From contig PLBX01000341.1 of the NCBI GenBank assembly GCA_003135495.1, positions 1 to 9,472 of the forward strand: a stretch of 9,472 nt of DNA. The letters are read 5' to 3'. The notes under the pieces were generated by a model. It worked only from the letters and a program-made list of their open reading frames with translations. It was not told where the DNA came from and ran no database searches. Below, piece by piece: positions 6,286 to 9,472 of the stretch. Numbering within the stretch: the first letter of the stretch is position 1; each line of letters begins with the position of its first letter. The position numbers and the translations under genes were made by a program. This DNA is from Acidobacteriaceae bacterium (GTDB taxonomy: Bacteria > Acidobacteriota > Terriglobia > Terriglobales > Acidobacteriaceae).

Positions 6286-7254
6286 ATGTCTTCGAACCGG
6301 CCTAATTTGACCTTGGACGAAAAATCATTCGAGGGTCTACTTTCCGCCGCTTTCACTATCCAGGAACATAACGATCGCCAAAAACGGGATCTTCAGACTC
6401 ACAGCTCTTCCGCATCGCCCACCGAGACAGAGTCAGGCACGGTTTGCCGCCATTGCGGCGCCAGGAAGTCATCAGAAAGCTCTCGTTGCGAAAATTGTGG
6501 CGTCGCCGAGTTTCGCCCGGGAGAGCGTCTGCAACGCAATTGGGCCTCGATGTGGTTGCGGAGTCAGGGTCAGTGGCCCGCGAACTCCGCAGAAATGGGG
6601 CCAAGAAATGGCTCGCACTCCGAAGCGGACGGACTCGCTGCCGACGACGCGGCCACAACTCACGCGGGCGAGCGCTCATCTTTCCCCGCGCAGCAGCCTC
6701 CCGCGCGCGACAGAGTGCAGGCTTTGTCGAATCTTTCGAACCTTCCGAACGAGTCGCCGGACGTCAATGAAAACTTTGCCTCGGGGTATGAGACATCCGC
6801 CTCTCCCGCTATCGATGTCGAGGAATTTGATCCGAGTTTCGAGCAGGCGTCCGCTTTGACGAAGGCTCAGCCTTCCATGGTGTCGGACTCCTGGTTTCGA
6901 CGCGTTTCAGATTGGCAATTAAAACTGCGTTTTCGGCGCGCCGACCTCTATTTGGGAGTATCCATTTTCGTGGCTGCCACTGCGCTGTTGTGGCCGTCGG
7001 CTGTTCCGTCACGACCAGCGGCACTTGATCCTTGGGAACGAGCCTTGGTAATGCTCGGCATCGCCGAAGCCCCGGCTCCGCTCGTGCATCCGCAGGGCGA
7101 TCCCGCCGTACAAGTGTGGATCGATCCGCACACCGCGCTCTACTATTGCCCGGGCGATGAGCAATATCAAAAGACCGACGGCGGCCGCTTCAGCAGCCAG
7201 CGTGAGGCTCAGATGGATCGCTTTGAACCCGCCAGCCGTTCGGCTTGCGAGTGA
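6286..7254 (+). CDS. Zinc-ribbon protein with a single membrane span and a C-terminal CPG-type domain, function unknown
   Basis: The 322-residue product has three parts. The N-terminal helix-like segment (NRPNLTLDEKSFEGLLSAAF, 4-23) precedes a four-cysteine zinc ribbon, CRHCGAR (54-60) and CENCG (68-72), with Cys54, Cys57, Cys68 and Cys71. A long low-complexity linker rich in Ser/Ala/Pro/Glu (about 75-200) follows. A basic amphipathic stretch (QLKLRFRRADLY) leads into one membrane span (about 222-238). By the positive-inside rule the zinc ribbon is cytoplasmic and the C-terminus periplasmic. The last about 50 residues, VQVWIDPHTALYYCPGDEQYQKTDGGRF and onwards (276-322), with Cys288 and Cys321, resemble a small domain I recall from many acidobacterial proteins (VWV-x-YHCPG-x-Y-x-T-x-G). 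The enzymatic or sensory role is unknown. No Shine-Dalgarno precedes the ATG; an out-of-frame ATG lies 5 bp upstream. Divergent from the LuxR-type pair. Confidence 0.82.
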   Translation: MSSNRPNLTLDEKSFEGLLSAAFTIQEHNDRQKRDLQTHSSSASPTETESGTVCRHCGARKSSESSRCENCGVAEFRPGERLQRNWASMWLRSQGQWPANSAEMGPRNGSHSEADGLAADDAATTHAGERSSFPAQQPPARDRVQALSNLSNLPNESPDVNENFASGYETSASPAIDVEEFDPSFEQASALTKAQPSMVSDSWFRRVSDWQLKLRFRRADLYLGVSIFVAATALLWPSAVPSRPAALDPWERALVMLGIAEAPAPLVHPQGDPAVQVWIDPHTALYYCPGDEQYQKTDGGRFSSQREAQMDRFEPASRSACE

Positions 7255-7274
7255 AATAATTCTGCGGCAGCGCG

Positions 7275-7280
7275 TACAAT
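7275..7280 (+). promoter_or_regulatory. Possible -10 element upstream of the cytochrome c gene
   Basis: TACAAT in the 107-bp gap before the cytochrome gene, 82 bp ahead of its GTG. A convincing -35 is not visible at the right distance. The shared TACAATAA octamer with 6249-6256 is the only supporting observation. Confidence 0.2.
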
Positions 7281-7361
7281 AAATTCCTGGATCGCGTCCC
7301 TTAATCGTTAGGATCGGTGACGCCGGGTATTAAAAAACTATTTTCGAGGAGATGACATTTC

Positions 7362-7868
7362 GTGTTTTCACGACACTTTTCATCTAGCCCAGCGTGGCGC
7401 CGGCGTTGGATGTATCGATTGGCGCTGGCGTCCCTTCCTGCGGCAACTGTGCTGGCAATTCTCTGCCTCGAACCCGGTCTCGCTTTTGGGCAAAAAAATC
7501 AGCAGCGTCCAAGCGAAAAATCGAGTGGCGGAGACGTCGCTCGCGGCAAATATCTTGTTGAGAGCGTAGCCATGTGCGGGCAGTGCCATACCCCGCGCGA
7601 CGGTGAGGGAAATCCTGATCGCAGCCGATGGCTGCAGGGCGCGTCCCTGCCCTTCGCACCGTCTAAGCCCGACACCGATTGGCCTATCAGCGCGCCGCGG
7701 ATCGGCGGCAATCCTCCCGCCAATGATGCCGACATGGTCAAACTGCTCACCACCGGCATTTGGACAACCGGCAACCGCCTTCGATTCCCTATGCCGCTAT
7801 TCCGCATGGAGACGAAGGATGCGGAAGCGGTGGTTGCGTATTTAAAATCTGTAACTGCCAGGCAGTAG
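7362..7868 (+). CDS. Exported class I (mono-heme) cytochrome c
   Basis: Predicted periplasmic electron carrier of 168 residues. A basic N-region (AWRRRWMYR, 11-19) and a hydrophobic core (LALASLPAATVLAILCL, 20-36) form a signal sequence with a plausible signal peptidase I site after LAFG (40-43); an uncleaved anchor is the alternative. The heme-attachment motif is CGQCH at 72-76. The likely axial Met is in FPMPLFRM (Met144 or Met149), and a C-terminal helix (DAEAVVAYLKSV) closes the fold, as in class I cytochromes. The start is GTG at 7362, with GAGGAG at 7346-7351, 10 nt upstream; an ATG at 7352 is out of frame and stops after 11 codons. The YLVESVAMCGQCHTPRD context resembles small cytochromes that act with membrane dehydrogenases, but no dehydrogenase gene adjoins it here, so its partner is unknown. 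Confidence 0.9.
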   Translation: MFSRHFSSSPAWRRRWMYRLALASLPAATVLAILCLEPGLAFGQKNQQRPSEKSSGGDVARGKYLVESVAMCGQCHTPRDGEGNPDRSRWLQGASLPFAPSKPDTDWPISAPRIGGNPPANDADMVKLLTTGIWTTGNRLRFPMPLFRMETKDAEAVVAYLKSVTARQ

Positions 7869-7885
7869 TTACCGGGTCAGCATTT

Positions 7886-7899
7886 GATAATCGATAATC
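7886..7899. repeat. Perfect tandem heptamer pair downstream of the cytochrome gene
   Basis: GATAATC occurs twice in direct succession, 17 bp after the cytochrome stop. Two units only; function unknown. Confidence 0.35.
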
Positions 7900-7950
7900 C
7901 ATGACCGACGGCTCAACCGAGCAGTATCGCTTGAGACTCCTACCCCTAAA

Positions 7951-7973
7951 GTATTGACAAACAATACGTTTTT
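7951..7973 (+). terminator. Hairpin plus T-run after the cytochrome gene (weak terminator or operator)
   Basis: GTATTG (7951-7956) and CAATAC (7962-7967) are perfect arms around ACAAA, followed by G and five T (7969-7973). Preceding AAA can pair with the T-run across a bulged G. The stem is A/T-rich and weak, and it lies about 80 bp beyond the stop codon. The same bases contain TTGACA (7954-7959), a consensus -35, but no reasonable -10 follows at 16-18 bp, so the terminator reading is preferred slightly over an operator/promoter. Confidence 0.35.
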
Positions 7974-8083
7974 GCAGGGATGTTCGAGCAGCTTCCGCCG
8001 CAACTTGGCAGTGAGCTTCCGATTTTTCCTCCAGCCTGCCGAAATGCTAAAGTTAAAGCATCCGAGGATGGGGGCAGTTCACG

Positions 8084-9472
8084 ATGGCTTTGTTAACACG
8101 ATTGCGGCTTGAATCCAGCGATTGGAGGAGATGTGCCAACGCCGCACGCGGCGAGGCGCGCTATCGCCCTGCGATTACAGCGTTGCTGTTTTCGACCTTT
8201 TTGCTTGCCAGCATCAGTGCTGCTGCTGATGCGCCCGCATTCGATTTGCCCGGCCCGCGGATTGAAATCAATGTCACGCGAGCGGGCAAGACCCTGCCCA
8301 TTTCCAAGGTGCCGAATCTTCAAGCCGGCGACCGTCTTTGGATTCATCCCGAAATTCCTAAGACCCAATCGGTGCATTATTTGTTGATTCTCGCTTTTTT
8401 AAGGGGATCGACCAATCCTCCTCCGGAACAATGGTTCGTAAAAGCGGAGACTTGGACCAAGAAGGTGCGCGAAGAAGGGATCGTGGTCACGGTTCCCGCG
8501 GAGGCGCAGCAGGCATTGCTGTTTTTAGCGCCCGAGACCGGAGGGGACTTCAGCACGTTGCGCTCGGCGGTTCGGGGCAAGCCGGGAGCTTTCGTGCGCG
8601 CGTCGCAAGACTTGAATCAGGCCGCCCTCGACCGTTCGCGGCTGGACAAATATCTGGCCGGGATCAAGGAACTGTCGGATGAGGATGCCAAGGCGTTGCA
8701 CGACCGCTCTCTGCTGCTGGCGCGAAGCTTGAAGATGAAGGTCGATCAGCAGTGTTTCGATAAGCCAACCGAGGAGCAGGCTCCTTGCCTTACGCGAAAT
8801 ACGGATCAACTTGTGCTTGATGACGGGCACAGTCAATCGATGGTCGCGGTCTTAACTTCGGGGCCAGGCTCTGATTTAGTCGGGGCCATCAGCGCCACCA
8901 AATTTGCTGGCGCAGGGGCGTACAGTCCGTACGTGGGAGCGATTGTCGACGTCGCGCGAATGATGGAGAACTTTCACACCGCGGCTTACCAATATATTCC
9001 AGCGCTAGCTTTGCCGAAGCATGATGAGCTCAATCTCAAACTCAATAATCCGCCGTCGTTTCATAAGCCAATGTCGGTGCTGGTGGTAGGTTTGCCCGCG
9101 ATCGAATCGGCGCAACTTCCTCCATTGCGGGCCGTCGAACCAAAGGAAGTTTTTTGTTTGCAGCGTTCGGGATTAGTGCTGCCCGCAGATGGCGCTCCGC
9201 TGGTTTTTTCCACCGACTACGCTCACGACGTCGTTCTGCATGTACAAACACGAGCCGGACTGGGGATTGATTTACCGGTGGCAGCAGACGCGGCGCGCGG
9301 AGGCTTCGTAGTTGACGCTCGCTCGCTTCATTCCGGCGACGTCGATGCCGGATTTACCGGAACGTTGCATGGCTATTGGGGATTTCAGTCTTTTGATGGG
9401 CCGGCATTCCAGTTGCAGAATGCTCATCCGGCAAAGTGGGTTTTCACCTCCGAGGATTCTACGGCGCTGATT
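8084..9472 (+). CDS. Exported protein of unknown function, 3' end beyond window
   Basis: The frame from ATG 8084 stays open to the last base, giving at least 463 residues with no stop. An in-frame TAA at 8054-8056 shows that the protein cannot begin much earlier, and 8084 is the first ATG after it. GAGGA (8064-8068) and a G-run (8070-8074) precede it. After a basic N-region, a hydrophobic segment (ITALLFSTFLLASISAAADA, 31-50) forms a signal peptide with cleavage near the AAADA stretch, so the product is probably periplasmic or outer-surface. The mature part begins with beta-type segments (about 58-150), continues with a helical, charged part (about 175-220), and has a Cys pair (Cys224, Cys235) that may form a disulfide. 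A YSPYVGAIVDVARMM helix (280-294) is followed by further beta-rich segments (about 325-460). No enzyme motif was recognised. I recall homologues annotated only as hypothetical in acidobacteria (unverified). Confidence 0.85.
   Translation, partial: MALLTRLRLESSDWRRCANAARGEARYRPAITALLFSTFLLASISAAADAPAFDLPGPRIEINVTRAGKTLPISKVPNLQAGDRLWIHPEIPKTQSVHYLLILAFLRGSTNPPPEQWFVKAETWTKKVREEGIVVTVPAEAQQALLFLAPETGGDFSTLRSAVRGKPGAFVRASQDLNQAALDRSRLDKYLAGIKELSDEDAKALHDRSLLLARSLKMKVDQQCFDKPTEEQAPCLTRNTDQLVLDDGHSQSMVAVLTSGPGSDLVGAISATKFAGAGAYSPYVGAIVDVARMMENFHTAAYQYIPALALPKHDELNLKLNNPPSFHKPMSVLVVGLPAIESAQLPPLRAVEPKEVFCLQRSGLVLPADGAPLVFSTDYAHDVVLHVQTRAGLGIDLPVAADAARGGFVVDARSLHSGDVDAGFTGTLHGYWGFQSFDGPAFQLQNAHPAKWVFTSEDSTALI

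Noticed and set aside
6162..6356. 64-codon minus-strand frame
   Set aside because: It overlaps the divergent promoter region and the conserved N-terminus of the zinc-ribbon gene, and shows no domain.
8124..8133. GGAGGAG directly followed by ATG inside the exported protein gene
   Set aside because: There is no spacer between the Shine-Dalgarno-like run and the ATG, and that frame is not coding. The main frame has its signal peptide across this point.
8109..8387. 92-codon plus-strand frame
   Set aside because: Out-of-frame shadow of the exported protein gene, rich in Arg, Cys and Pro with no motif.
1..9472. CRISPR arrays, tRNA/rRNA genes, transposases, phage genes or toxin-antitoxin pairs
   Set aside because: I looked for regularly spaced repeats, cloverleaf-like segments and characteristic protein motifs and saw none. 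The two small overlapping regulators are both DNA-binding and lack a toxin partner.

Overview
The window reads as chromosomal DNA of a GC-rich, Gram-negative soil-type bacterium, most likely an Acidobacteriota member (Terriglobia/Koribacter-like). This is inferred from protein families recalled as typical of that phylum: a transaldolase/glucose-6-phosphate isomerase fusion ahead of a short 6-phosphogluconate dehydrogenase, a zinc-ribbon membrane protein with a C-terminal CPG-type domain, and a large secreted protein of unknown function. No database search was possible.

Left part (1-4362, + strand): a sugar-phosphate cluster. It holds the 3' end of a probable tal-pgi fusion, then gnd, zwf and pgl. 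Zwf makes 6-phosphogluconolactone from glucose-6-phosphate, Pgl hydrolyses it, and Gnd oxidatively decarboxylates 6-phosphogluconate to ribulose-5-phosphate. Tal-Pgi would return pentose carbon to the hexose-phosphate pool. The genes are co-directional, but the gaps of 89-141 bp hold palindromes and degenerate short tandem repeats rather than tight operon junctions. Gnd has an Asp-Leu-Ser in place of the Asn-Arg-Thr that reads the 2'-phosphate of NADP, so it is predicted to prefer NAD+.

Middle (4363-6285): a convergent minus-strand gene for a small CxxC protein of unknown function, then about 665 bp with no convincing gene, then two overlapping minus-strand genes for stand-alone LuxR/GerE helix-turn-helix proteins that lack any receiver or ligand domain.

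Right part (6286-9472, + strand): divergent from the LuxR pair is a zinc-ribbon, single-membrane-span protein. It is followed by an exported class I cytochrome c and by a long exported protein of unknown function (at least 463 residues) that runs off the right edge. No tRNA, rRNA, CRISPR array, transposase or phage gene was seen. The window is mostly ordinary chromosome. The parts most worth a second look are the overlapping regulator pair with its divergent membrane protein, the unknown exported protein and the repeat-bearing gaps of the pentose phosphate cluster.
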